Program-made: the position numbers and the translations under genes
NCBI RefSeq assembly: GCF_004193175.1
Contig: NZ_SAUH01000001.1
Span: 4,993,501 to 5,057,500, forward strand
Origin: Streptomyces sp. RFCAC02
GTDB taxonomy: Bacteria; Actinomycetota; Actinomycetes; Streptomycetales; Streptomycetaceae
Reading direction: 5' to 3'
DNA: 64,000 nucleotides
Shown: piece by piece, positions 34,420 through 42,293 of the stretch
Layout of the letters: each line of letters begins with the position of its first letter
How positions within the stretch are numbered: the stretch's first letter is position 1
Notes under the pieces: model-generated
Seen by the model: only the letters and a program-made list of their open reading frames with translations
The model's database searches: none
What the model was told of the DNA's origin: nothing

Positions 34420-34992
34420 TCAGTCCGTGGCCCGCGCGGCGCGGCGGCGTTCGCGGTGCGCCCGTACGCGGCCCCGGCTCGCACACGCCGCCGAGGGGCA
34501 CCAGCGCCGCCGCCCGCCCTGATCCGAGAACACGGCGCGGCAGTCGCCCTCCGCGCAGACGGCGAGGTCCGCCCGCTCCGGACCCGTCAGGTGATCGACG
34601 GCCTGCCGCGCGATGCGGACGAACGCGGCGGCGGCCGTGGCGGGCGCCGAACGCAGCAGGCGGTCCGACGCGATCAGCCGTACGGTGTCGGGCTCCGCGT
34701 CGAGGAACCGCTGCAGTCCGGCGACCGCGTCGGCGGGCGGCGGCTCGCCGGTGGCCACGGCGAGCGCCACCGGCCGCAGGGTCTCGCGGAGGTCCCGCGC
34801 GGTGCGTACGTCGTCCGGGCCGGGTGCGGTGAGCGGTGCGACGCCGCTGCGGTCGAGCCACTCCGCGAGCCGCTCGGGGGAACTGAGGCGTTCGACGGGG
34901 CGCGGACTGAACGTGCGTCCGCTGGTCGCCAGCAGGTTCAGCCAGGTCGCTCCGCAGTCGAAGCGGAAGGCGAGGCGGTCGTCGTCATTCAT
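34420..34992 (-). CDS. ABATE/CGNR-zinc-finger regulator
   Basis: The 190-residue protein has the ABATE-type helical N-terminal domain (DCGATWLNLLAT through the ERLAEWLDR region). Its C-terminal zinc finger carries the Cys pairs AVCAEGDCRAVF and WCPSAACASRGRVRAHR; the usual CGNR reads CASR here. The ATG at 34992 is chosen because an in-frame upstream ATG at 35013 lies inside the first of two 19-bp palindromes, which are probably its own operators. It is divergent from the carboxymuconolactone-decarboxylase-like gene and hydrolase it likely controls. Confidence 0.85.
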   Translation of the reverse strand: MNDDDRLAFRFDCGATWLNLLATSGRTFSPRPVERLSSPERLAEWLDRSGVAPLTAPGPDDVRTARDLRETLRPVALAVATGEPPPADAVAGLQRFLDAEPDTVRLIASDRLLRSAPATAAAAFVRIARQAVDHLTGPERADLAVCAEGDCRAVFSDQGGRRRWCPSAACASRGRVRAHRERRRAARATD

Positions 34993-35001
34993 GGTGCGAG
35001 T

Positions 35002-35020
35002 GTAACGGCTCATGCGTTAC
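35002..35020. promoter_or_regulatory. Operator 1: GTAACG-N7-CGTTAC
   Basis: A 19-bp inverted repeat (half-sites 35002-35007 and 35015-35020) lies immediately upstream of the CGNR regulator gene. It is one of a matched pair. Confidence 0.75.
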
Positions 35021-35029
35021 GCTGCGCTC

Positions 35030-35048
35030 GTAACGCCTGGGGCGTTAC
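35030..35048. promoter_or_regulatory. Operator 2: GTAACG-N7-CGTTAC
   Basis: Same half-sites and spacer length as operator 1, with an extended perfect arm (GTAACGCC and GGCGTTAC around TGG). Operator starts are 28 bp apart, between the divergent regulator and enzyme genes. Confidence 0.75.
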
Positions 35049-35111
35049 CGATGTCCGTCCGGTGCCGCCCATGGACCGTGCGCGCCACCGCCGACCGAGA
35101 AGGACCGACCC

Positions 35112-35513
35112 ATGACCGTGCCCCACGACCTCACCCCCGCCCGGCTCGACCGCGCCGCGGGCCGGGAGACGCTGGACCTGCTGCAGGACGCGCCGACGCA
35201 GCAGGCCACCCTCCCCTGGCTCGACGAGGTGGCGCCCGGGTTCGCCGACTGGGTCGTCACCGCCCTCTTCGGCGGGACGTACCAGCGCGAGGGCCTGACG
35301 CTGAGGGACCGCCAGATAGCCAACCTCGCCGCGCTCGCCGCCCTCGGCGGAGTGGACCCGCAGCTCACCGGCCACGTCCGCACATGCCTGCGGATCGGCA
35401 TGGAGGAGCGGGAGATCATCGAGGTGTTCGTCCACCTCGCCCCCTACATCGGCGTCCCCAAGGCGCTCGCCGGACTCCGCGTCGCGTCGGCCGCGCTCCG
35501 GGACGCCCGGTGA
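35112..35513 (+). CDS. Carboxymuconolactone-decarboxylase-family protein
   Basis: The 133-residue all-helical protein has the CMD core, TLRDRQIANLAALAALGGVD then HVRTCLRIGMEEREIIEVFV near residue 95. It has one Cys where AhpD peroxidases have CxxC, so it is probably not an AhpD-type reductase. The ATG at 35112 follows AGAAGGA. The next gene overlaps it by 4 bases. The pair may process an aromatic or lactone compound sensed by the CGNR regulator (inference). Confidence 0.88.
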   Translation: MTVPHDLTPARLDRAAGRETLDLLQDAPTQQATLPWLDEVAPGFADWVVTALFGGTYQREGLTLRDRQIANLAALAALGGVDPQLTGHVRTCLRIGMEEREIIEVFVHLAPYIGVPKALAGLRVASAALRDAR

Positions 35514-36421
35514 GCGGCGCGCCGGCCGTCCGGACGGTGCTGGGCGACGTCCCGCCCGGCGACCTGGGCGTCTGCGACTCCCACGACCACCTCTTCCTCA
35601 GCTCCCCGTCCCTCCCGGGTCAGGAGTTGGACGACCCGGTAGCCGCCGAGGCGGAACTGCGCGCGTTCCGCGCGGTGGGCGGCGGCACACTCGTGCAGTG
35701 GACGCCGCGCGGCATGGGCCGGCGGCGCGCGGAACTGGCCGCGTGCTCCCGGCGCACCGGTGTCCACGTCGTCGCGGCGACCGGTCTCCACCAGGCCCGG
35801 CACTACGCCCCCGAGGTGCGGGCACATCTCCTCGACGGCCTGGCGGAACGGTTCGTCGCCGACCTCACGACCGCCCCCGTGCGCGCGGGGCTGATCAAGA
35901 CGGCCGGCGCGTTCCACGGCCTGGACGACCGCGCCCGGTACGTCATGACGGCGGCGGCCGAGGCGCACCACGCCACCGGCGCGCCCATCGCCGTCCACCT
36001 CGAACAGGGCACGGGCGCGCCGCAGGTCCTCGACCTGCTGTGCGGGCGGCTCGGCGTCCCGCCCACTTCGGTCGTCCTCGGGCACCTCGGGCGCGACCCC
36101 GACGGGCGCGCCCACGTGCGCGTGGCCCGTACCGGCTGTTTTCTCGCCTTCGACGGCCCGTCGCGCGCGCACCACGCGACGGACTGGCGGCTGCTCGACC
36201 TGCTCGCGGGCCTGGCGGACGCGGGTTGCGCCGAGCAGTTGCTGCTCGGCGGCGACACCACGACGGCCGCGGCCCGCGCCTCGACCGGCGGCGGACCCGG
36301 CGTCCCCCACCTGCTGACCGGGCTGCGGCCCCGGCTGGCGGAGGAGTTCGGGGAGGAGTTCGTCCGGGCCGTGTTCGTCACCAACCCGGCCCGCGCCTTC
36401 GCGGTGGACTGGCGCGCGTGA
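35510..36421 (+). CDS. Phosphotriesterase-family (lactonase-like) metal hydrolase
   Basis: The 303-residue amidohydrolase-fold enzyme has all metal ligands of the phosphotriesterase family: H25 and H27 (DSHDHLF), the carbamylation-type Lys130 (GLIKTAG), H163 (VHLEQG), H192 (LGHLGRD) and D249 (LGGDTT). Members hydrolyse lactones or organophosphates, and most natural ones are lactonases. The GTG at 35510 overlaps the upstream stop (GTGA), so the two are co-translated under the CGNR operators. Confidence 0.9.
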   Translation: MSGAPAVRTVLGDVPPGDLGVCDSHDHLFLSSPSLPGQELDDPVAAEAELRAFRAVGGGTLVQWTPRGMGRRRAELAACSRRTGVHVVAATGLHQARHYAPEVRAHLLDGLAERFVADLTTAPVRAGLIKTAGAFHGLDDRARYVMTAAAEAHHATGAPIAVHLEQGTGAPQVLDLLCGRLGVPPTSVVLGHLGRDPDGRAHVRVARTGCFLAFDGPSRAHHATDWRLLDLLAGLADAGCAEQLLLGGDTTTAAARASTGGGPGVPHLLTGLRPRLAEEFGEEFVRAVFVTNPARAFAVDWRA

Positions 36422-36599
36422 CGGCGGACCGCGCCGCCCGGCGGACGGGCCGAGGCCGGGGATCGACCGGCCGGCTCGTCCCGCCCGGCCGTGGCCGTCG
36501 CCGTTCGGCGGGACGACCTCCGTCCACGAGGTGCCCGGCGGGGGAGGGGCGGCGGATGACCGGCCGGCGGCGCGGCCGCGGGAGTCCGTCGGCGCCCGG

Positions 36600-36986
36600 T
36601 CAGGCCCGGTCGTACGCCGCCCTGGCCGCCACGACCTGGCCGACGCGGGACTCCGACCAGCGGGCCAGCGCCCAGACCTGGCGGGCGGCCTCCTCGCCCA
36701 GCGGGGTCAGGGAGTAGTCGACCCGGGGCGGGATCACGGGGTGGGCCTCGCGGTGCACGAAGCCGTCCCGCTCCAGGGTCTGGAGCGTCTGCGCGAGCAT
36801 CTTCTCGCTGACCCCGCCGATGGCCCGGCGCAGTTCGCTGAAGCGGCGGGTCCCGTCCAGGAGCACCGCGAGGACGAGTACGCCCCACCGGCTCGTGATG
36901 TGCTCCAGCACGCCGCGCGAGGGGCACGCCGCGTCGTTCACGTCCGCCCGCGCCACGAGCGCTCCGACCTCTTCGCTTACTGCCAT
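36600..36986 (-). CDS. HxlR-family transcriptional regulator
   Basis: The 128-residue winged-helix protein contains the HxlR signature CPSRGVLEHITSRWGVLVL then FSELRRAIGGVSEKMLAQTL. The conserved N-terminal Cys21 is a potential redox or electrophile sensor, as in YodB/HypR. It is divergent from an SDR of the NAD(P)H-quinone-reductase type, matching the YtfG/YtfH arrangement. A palindrome in the shared promoter is its likely operator. Confidence 0.93.
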   Translation of the reverse strand: MAVSEEVGALVARADVNDAACPSRGVLEHITSRWGVLVLAVLLDGTRRFSELRRAIGGVSEKMLAQTLQTLERDGFVHREAHPVIPPRVDYSLTPLGEEAARQVWALARWSESRVGQVVAARAAYDRA

Positions 36987-37010
36987 GTAGGTAGCTTACT
37001 CAGAAGTGCG

Positions 37011-37025
37011 TACTCACTATGAGTA
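37011..37025. promoter_or_regulatory. HxlR operator TACTCA-N3-TGAGTA
   Basis: A perfect 15-bp palindrome in the divergent promoter. A further TTACTCA at 36996-37002 gives a second partial site nearer the regulator start. Confidence 0.7.
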
Positions 37026-37101
37026 AGTAACGGCGTTAGGGTGAGCGTGGTCAGGAACGCGCGGCCGGTCCGCGCGGCCGAGTGAGAGGAAGACCCCACC
37101 C

Positions 37102-37959
37102 ATGAGCATCGTCGTCACCGGAGCCACCGGGCACCTCGGCACCCTCGTCATCGACGAGCTGCTGCGGCGCGTCCCCGCCGACCGGGTCGTGGGCGTCGCG
37201 CGCAGCGCGGAGAAGGCGACGGCACTCGCCGATCGCGGCGTCGGCGTCCGGATCGCCGATTACGACGTGCCGGAGACGCTCGCCGGTGTGTTCCACGCGG
37301 GCGATGTCGTCCTGCTGATCTCCGGAAGTGAGGTCGGCAGGCGCGTCCCGCAGCACACGGCCGTCATAGCCGCGGCGAAGGCGGCCGGTGTCGCGCGCCT
37401 CGCCTACACCGGTGTGCTCGGCGGCCCGGACGCCGACTTCCTGCTCGCCGACGAGCACAAGGCGACCGAGCGGGCCATCCTCGACTCCGGTCTCCCCTAC
37501 ACGTTCCTCCGGCACGGCTGGTACACGGAGAACTACACCGGACAGATCCCCGTCCAGCTTGAGCACGGTGTCGTCGGCAGCGCGGGCGACGGCCGTATCG
37601 GCGCCGCGACGCGCGCCGACTACGCCGCCGCGGACGCGGAGGTCCTGGTCGGCGAGGGCCACGAGAACAAGGCGTACGAACTGAGCGGCGACACCGCCTG
37701 GACCCTCGCCGAGTACGCGGCCGAGCTGTCCCGGCAGTCGGGCAGTGAGGTCCCCTTCACCGACCTGCCCGCCGATGCCTACCGGAACGTCCTCGTCGGA
37801 GCCGGGGTGCCGGAGCCGATGGCGGGGATCCTGGTCGACGTGGACACGTCCGCCATCGCCCGCGGGCTGCTCCGGGGCGGCAGCGGTGAACTGGCCCGGC
37901 TCATCGGCCGCCCCACCACCCCCCTGGCCGACGCCATCGCGGCGGCGCTCAAGGGCTGA
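37102..37959 (+). CDS. NAD(P)H-binding SDR, quinone-reductase (YtfG/QOR2) type
   Basis: The 285-residue atypical SDR has the N-terminal cofactor motif VVTGATGHLGT and a middle TGVLGGPDADFLLADEHKATE, as in QOR2/NmrA-like proteins. It continues with LRHGWYTENY and a C-terminal helical cap. Such enzymes reduce quinones or act as redox sensors. The divergent HxlR regulator fits control by quinones or aldehydes. The ATG at 37102 follows GAGAGGAAG. Confidence 0.92.
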   Translation: MSIVVTGATGHLGTLVIDELLRRVPADRVVGVARSAEKATALADRGVGVRIADYDVPETLAGVFHAGDVVLLISGSEVGRRVPQHTAVIAAAKAAGVARLAYTGVLGGPDADFLLADEHKATERAILDSGLPYTFLRHGWYTENYTGQIPVQLEHGVVGSAGDGRIGAATRADYAAADAEVLVGEGHENKAYELSGDTAWTLAEYAAELSRQSGSEVPFTDLPADAYRNVLVGAGVPEPMAGILVDVDTSAIARGLLRGGSGELARLIGRPTTPLADAIAAALKG

Positions 37960-37975
37960 GCGCCGGCGGTCCCTG

Positions 37976-38899
37976 TCACGGGATCAGGACGACCTTGCCG
38001 AGGTTGCCGCGGGACTCGATGAGCCGGTGGGCACGCTCCGCCTCGGGGAGCGGTATCTCGGCGGCCACGCGGGGAAGCAGCACGCGGTTGCGATGGAGCT
38101 TCCACAGGTCGTCGCGCCAGCGCCCGTACACCTCGGGCTCGTCCCGGGCGACGGCGGCGATCCGGAATCCGATGACCGAGGCACAGCGGACGAGCAACTC
38201 GTAGGCGTCGACCGTGCCGCCGCCCGAACTGAAGGCGACCAGACGCCCGCCGGGCGCCAGGGCGCGCACCGCCGGGCCGAGGAGTTCTCCGCCGACGCCG
38301 TCCAGGACGACGTCGACCGGATCGCCCCAGGACTCGTCCCCGTAGAGCACGACCTCGTCGGCGCCGAGGCCGCGGACGAAATCCGCCTTCTCCGCACTGC
38401 TGACGGCCGCGACCACGCGGGACGCGCCGCCCGCCCTCGCGTACTGCAGGGCCAGAGTGCCGACCGCGCTGGCCGCGGCGGTGACCAGCACGGCGTCGCC
38501 GGGGCGGGGGCGGCCCGCCTCATGGGCGCCGCGCGCCACCAGGCCGCTGCGCACCAGCGCCACGGCATCCACGGCGGACGCCCCGTCGGGGATGACGGAC
38601 GCCATCGACTGGTGCACGACGGCCAGTTCGGCGTAGGCGTGGCTGAAGCAGAGGCCGGTGACGCGGTCGCCCACGGCGAAAGCGGTGACGCCCGCGCCGA
38701 CGGCGACCACGGCGCCCGCGACCTCGCCGCCGAGCGGAGCCGGCCCGCCGCCCTCGCTCACCTTCCGCACGGTCGGCAGCGTGACGCCGACCGCTTCGCT
38801 CCGGACGAGCAGCTCGCCCGGACCCGGCCGGGGCACGGGAGCCTCCTCGACGAAGAGGACCGCGGGGCCGCCGTTGCACTTAAGGCGGACACGACGCAT
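37976..38899 (-). CDS. Zinc-independent MDR/quinone oxidoreductase
   Basis: The 307-residue medium-chain reductase has an N-terminal GroES-like domain (LGGEVAGAVVAVGAGVTAFAVGDRV) and a Rossmann domain with AAASAVGTLALQYARAGGA. No structural zinc Cys set is present, placing it with NADPH:quinone oxidoreductases. The ATG at 38899 follows GGAGGTG. It is divergent from a MarR gene with two matching operators between them. Confidence 0.92.
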   Translation of the reverse strand: MRRVRLKCNGGPAVLFVEEAPVPRPGPGELLVRSEAVGVTLPTVRKVSEGGGPAPLGGEVAGAVVAVGAGVTAFAVGDRVTGLCFSHAYAELAVVHQSMASVIPDGASAVDAVALVRSGLVARGAHEAGRPRPGDAVLVTAAASAVGTLALQYARAGGASRVVAAVSSAEKADFVRGLGADEVVLYGDESWGDPVDVVLDGVGGELLGPAVRALAPGGRLVAFSSGGGTVDAYELLVRCASVIGFRIAAVARDEPEVYGRWRDDLWKLHRNRVLLPRVAAEIPLPEAERAHRLIESRGNLGKVVLIP

Positions 38900-38930
38900 G
38901 GGGCACCTCCGGTGGACTCGGATCCGAGGC

Positions 38931-38985
38931 CATTGGGATTTCCAATGAAACGAAGCGTAGCCCGGTTTCATTGGAAAGTCCAATG
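38931..38985. promoter_or_regulatory. Twin MarR operators CATTGG-N5-CCAATG
   Basis: Two 17-bp inverted repeats with identical half-sites lie at 38931-38947 and 38969-38985, centres 38 bp apart. Their inner flanks (ATGAAAC and GTTTCAT) extend the symmetry, so the whole block is itself a dyad. It is placed to repress both divergent genes. Confidence 0.8.
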
Positions 38986-39006
38986 ACCTCCGGATAGCCT
39001 GCTCCC

Positions 39007-39450
39007 ATGACGTCCACCGAACGCCCGGGAGCCCTGGCGCACATCCAGTCCCTGCCGAGCTGGCTCGCCGGCCGGGTCGCGGCACGCGGCCGGGGCCTGG
39101 TCGCCGAGGCGATCGCCGAGGAAGGGCTGAAACTGCTGCACCACGCCGTGCTCGCCGCGGTGTCCGAGCACGGCCCGATCGCCCAGGCGGACGTGGCGCG
39201 CATGCTCGCCCTCGACGCGAAAGACCTCGTCCTCCTGCTCAACGACCTGGAGGCGGCCGGTCTCGCGGTGCGCGCACCGGACCCGGGCGACCGCCGCAAG
39301 AACGCGGTGACCGTGACGCCCGCCGGCGCACGCGTCCTGGAGCGGTGCGCCGAGTTGTCGGACCGGGCCAACGCGGAACTCCTGGCGCCGCTCAGCGAGG
39401 CGGAGGCGCGCCTGCTGATGGAACTGCTGACCCGCGTGCACGAGGCGTGA
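39007..39450 (+). CDS. MarR-family transcriptional regulator
   Basis: The 147-residue protein has a MarR winged helix (ADVARMLALDAKDLVLLLNDLE) and wing (DPGDRRKNAVTVTPAGARVL). MarR repressors are released by phenolic or oxidant ligands. The neighbouring quinone oxidoreductase and the twin operators fit a quinone or electrophile response. The ATG at 39007 has no strong Shine-Dalgarno sequence and lies 21 bp after the second operator. Confidence 0.93.
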   Translation: MTSTERPGALAHIQSLPSWLAGRVAARGRGLVAEAIAEEGLKLLHHAVLAAVSEHGPIAQADVARMLALDAKDLVLLLNDLEAAGLAVRAPDPGDRRKNAVTVTPAGARVLERCAELSDRANAELLAPLSEAEARLLMELLTRVHEA

Positions 39451-39488
39451 CGCCTCCTCCCGCACCCCGGCCGGCCCGTGCCACGGAG

Positions 39489-40171
39489 TCAGAAGGCAGG
39501 GCCGGCCGCGGCCCGCAACGCCTCGGTCGTCGCGGCGTCGGCCGGCAGGAAAGCCTCAAGTCTCAGCTCGGCCAGCGTCACGTCCACGGCGGTGGCGAAC
39601 GTCGTCACGGTCGTCACCAGGCTCAGCTCCCCGTGCGGCGAGGCCAGGCGCAGCGGGACGGCGAAGCCGAGGTGCCCGGCGGACGGCTACGGGTCGGCGA
39701 CGTATCAGGCCAGTTCGTCCCGCAGTTCCGCCAGGTGATCGACGCGGGTGAGGACATGGCGCGCCCATTCGGCGAGATTCCGGATGCGGGGGACGTGCCG
39801 TCTGTGAGCAGGTCGAAGGCGGTGTTCGCCGCGATGAGGCCGCCGGCGCGGTCCACGACCAGCGCCGGGTACGGCAGGTGCCCGCGCAGGATGTGGTCGA
39901 TCGCCGCGCGCACGGGCGCCAGTTCCGGGCCGTCGAGCGCGGACTCGGCGTAGACGGGCGCGTAACCGGCGGCCAGCAGCAGCTCGTTGCGCTCCCGCGG
40001 CGGCAGCTCCAGCGACTCCGCCAGCCGTACGACCATGTGCCGCCCCGGTGTGGACCTCCCCGACTCGATGAAACTGACGTGCCGTTGCGTCGTGCCCGCC
40101 CGCATCGCCAGGTCGAGCTGGCTGAGATGCCGGCGGGTGCGGCGGCCACGGAGCGCGCGAGGGAAGTCCAC
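39489..40171 (-). pseudogene. Decayed XRE/MmyB-type regulator gene
   Basis: The N-terminal part is intact (FPRALRGRRTRRHLSQLDLA helix-turn-helix, then LLLAAGYAPVYAESALDGPE up to ANTAFDLLTDGTS). After that, about 20 expected residues are missing and the frame changes. In the new frame, RNLAEWARHVLTRVDHLAEL and later AVPLRLASPHGELSLVTTVT can be read, but with two in-frame stops near 39710 and 39690. The tail ends PAF-stop at 39489. A deletion plus frameshift plus two nonsense codons mark it as dead. It is divergent from the decayed LLM oxidoreductase. Confidence 0.88.
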
Positions 40172-40258
40172 GGGCCAGTTGTAGCGGTGGCGCGCCGCCC
40201 CCCAACCATTCCCCGGCGGGAATCGCCGCCGCGCGCACCGGCCCCGAGCATCACCGGC

Positions 40259-40889
40259 ATGGACATCGGCGCAATGCTCCCGACCGGAACCGCCCAGTGG
40301 GGCACCGACGACGACCCGCGCGAGCTGATCGGCCTCGGCCGCCTGGCCGAACGCCTGGGTCTCACGTCGGTCTTCGTCCCTGCCGTTCCTGCGCAGGCCG
40401 GTCCAGGCGGCCCAGTCCCTCGCGTCGATCGACCTGCTGTCCGGCGGCCCGCCCGTCTGGCTCGGCGGCGCGACGCCGGCGGCCCTGGCACGCACCGGCC
40501 GGATGTACGACGGCTGGCTGCCCCACCCGCCCGACCCCGCCGACTGCGCGGCCGGCCTCCTCGGCATCCGGGAGGCCGCAGCCGGCGCGGGCCGCGCGGC
40601 CGGGGACGTCACGCCCGCGCTGTTCGTCTCGGTGCGGATCGACGAGGACGCCGAGCGCGCCCGCCGGGCACTGGACGCCTACGCGCGGGCCGTCTACGGC
40701 ATGCCGCTGGAGCGGACGCAGGCGGCCGTCACCGGCTCCGGCGACCAGGTTCTCGCACGGCTGGGACGGTACGTCGCCGCCGGCGCGCGGCACATCGTGA
40801 TCCGCCCCGGCGCCCCGGACCTGGCGTCCCAGCGGGACCAGATGGAACGGATCGCCGCCCTGGTCCCCGCGCTGCGGACGCTGTCCTGA
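40259..40889 (+). pseudogene. Decayed LLM-class flavin-dependent oxidoreductase
   Basis: It starts MDIGAMLPTGTAQWG and continues RLAERLGLTSVFV, then shifts frame near 40378 to LPFLRRPVQAAQSLASIDLL. It then jumps to GGPPVWLGGATPAALARTGR and keeps a normal C-terminus (HIVIRPGAPDLASQRDQMER). Compared with the usual 280-330 residues, roughly 40 residues are missing at the frame change and about 90 after LLSGG. Two internal deletions and a frameshift make it non-functional. It was probably an F420- or FMN-dependent enzyme controlled by the adjacent dead regulator. Confidence 0.85.
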
Positions 40890-40913
40890 CCGGCGCCTCC
40901 CCGCCCGGCCCGG

Positions 40914-41405
40914 TCAGAAGTGGGTGGTGATGCCGAACGCCTGCCGGAGCTGCGCCATGTCGTGCCGGTCGCGGTCGGCCGGTTCGTAGCCCTGGTGGAA
41001 CGCGACCTGCTGCTCCGCCGACAGGCAGGGGACCGTGGTCCCGGAGATCGTGCCGGTGACGAAGCACGACGCGGGGTAGGCGTACCTGTGTTGGGGGTCG
41101 AGTGACGCCTGCGTCGCCGAGCCGTCCCCGGTGAAGACCAGGGGGTGCAGGTCGATCTCCCGCCCGTCGGGGTGGGTGACGACGAACCGCGCGGGCCGCC
41201 AGTCGAGGGTCTCCGCGAACCCGGCGTCCGCGAGGGCCTTCACGACCGCCGGTTCCTGCTCCTCGCGGTGCATCAGGTCGAGGTCGCGGTGGTCTCTGGT
41301 CTGCCGGCCGACCAGGGCGTCGATGCCCCAGCCGCCGCCGATCCAGACCTCGGTGTCCGCGTTCCGCAGCAGGTTCAGGATGGACACCACGTCGTCGCCT
41401 GTCAT
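40914..41405 (-). CDS. Nucleotidyltransferase of the lincosamide/aminoglycoside type
   Basis: The 163-residue protein has the small nucleotidyltransferase signature WIGGGWGIDALVGRQTRDHR then DLDLMH, with metal-binding Asp41 and Asp43. ANT(2'')- and Lnu-type enzymes adenylylate antibiotics, but many chromosomal homologues have other substrates, so a resistance function is not established. The ATG at 41405 touches the stop of the upstream acetyltransferase (TGATG), so the two are co-translated. Confidence 0.8.
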   Translation of the reverse strand: MTGDDVVSILNLLRNADTEVWIGGGWGIDALVGRQTRDHRDLDLMHREEQEPAVVKALADAGFAETLDWRPARFVVTHPDGREIDLHPLVFTGDGSATQASLDPQHRYAYPASCFVTGTISGTTVPCLSAEQQVAFHQGYEPADRDRHDMAQLRQAFGITTHF

Positions 41406-42283
41406 CACCCGTGCACCTTAACGCCCATCACGCGGTCCCTGACCTCGGGCAGCGGCCGCAGGCCGGCCGAACGGTAGGTGGCGACGGCGCCGGTGTTGGA
41501 GCTGGGGGTGCAGACGAGCACGCTCGACGAGCCCATCTCCCGCAGGGCCGCCGCGGCGGCGAGGGTGACGGCCCTGCCGTGTCCGTGGCCGCGGTGATCG
41601 GGGTGCACGCCCATCGGCTCGATCAGCCCGGGCCTGCCCGGCCCGGCCGACCACACCGTCACGACCGCGACCGCGTTCCCCCGGTCGTCGTACGCGGTGA
41701 GGGAACGGGCGTCGGCGTACGCGGAACCGGCGGCCATCGCGTGCCAGCGCTCCGCCGCGAACGTCGATCCGTCGAACGAGGCCCGCAGCACGTCGGCCCA
41801 GGCGCCCGCCCGCTCCGGCCCGGTCACCTCGATGCGCACGCCCGGGTCCTGCACGGGGTCCGCGAGGTCGCGGCGCAGCGGTGTCCACGGCTCGCCGGTG
41901 CCCCAGCCGGCCCGGGCCAGCAGGTCCTGGACCAGCGCGTCGGCGGGCGCCTCGACGGCCGCCTCGCCCCCGGGCAGTACGCCGCGGGTCGGGTCGGTCG
42001 CGTCCTCGGCGATCCGGTGCGACAGTTCCTCGTCGCGCCGGGCGTCCGGCGCGAGGGTCATCCGCAGCAGCCCGGGGCCGTCGAGGAGCCCGACGGCGAG
42101 GATCCGCCCGTCCCGGCTCCATGTCCGGACGGCGGCGGCCGTCGCCGCGGGACCGAGCCGCTGGTACCAGCCGAGGTCACTCGGGTGCAGTTGCATGGGT
42201 GCCCCGTCGTACTGCCACCCGCGCAGCGCGCGCACGGCGTCGTCCAGCTCGTCGACACCCGGGGTGCTCAACACAGCGGTCAT
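41405..42283 (-). CDS. GNAT-family N-acetyltransferase
   Basis: The 292-residue protein has a C-terminal GNAT domain with the acetyl-CoA loop VHPDHRGHGHGRAVTLAAAA and a late NTGAVATYRSAGLRPL. The N-terminal half looks like a degenerate second GNAT lobe. The substrate is unknown. It forms a two-gene unit with the nucleotidyltransferase and follows the kinase-like gene by only 10 bases, so all three may be one operon. Confidence 0.88.
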   Translation of the reverse strand: MTAVLSTPGVDELDDAVRALRGWQYDGAPMQLHPSDLGWYQRLGPAATAAAVRTWSRDGRILAVGLLDGPGLLRMTLAPDARRDEELSHRIAEDATDPTRGVLPGGEAAVEAPADALVQDLLARAGWGTGEPWTPLRRDLADPVQDPGVRIEVTGPERAGAWADVLRASFDGSTFAAERWHAMAAGSAYADARSLTAYDDRGNAVAVVTVWSAGPGRPGLIEPMGVHPDHRGHGHGRAVTLAAAAALREMGSSSVLVCTPSSNTGAVATYRSAGLRPLPEVRDRVMGVKVHG

Positions 42284-42293
42284 GGCGCAGAGT

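Noticed and set aside
40914-41405. Calling the nucleotidyltransferase a lincosamide or aminoglycoside resistance gene
   Set aside because: The fold signature is clear, but chromosomal homologues often have other substrates and no specificity motif can be read by eye.
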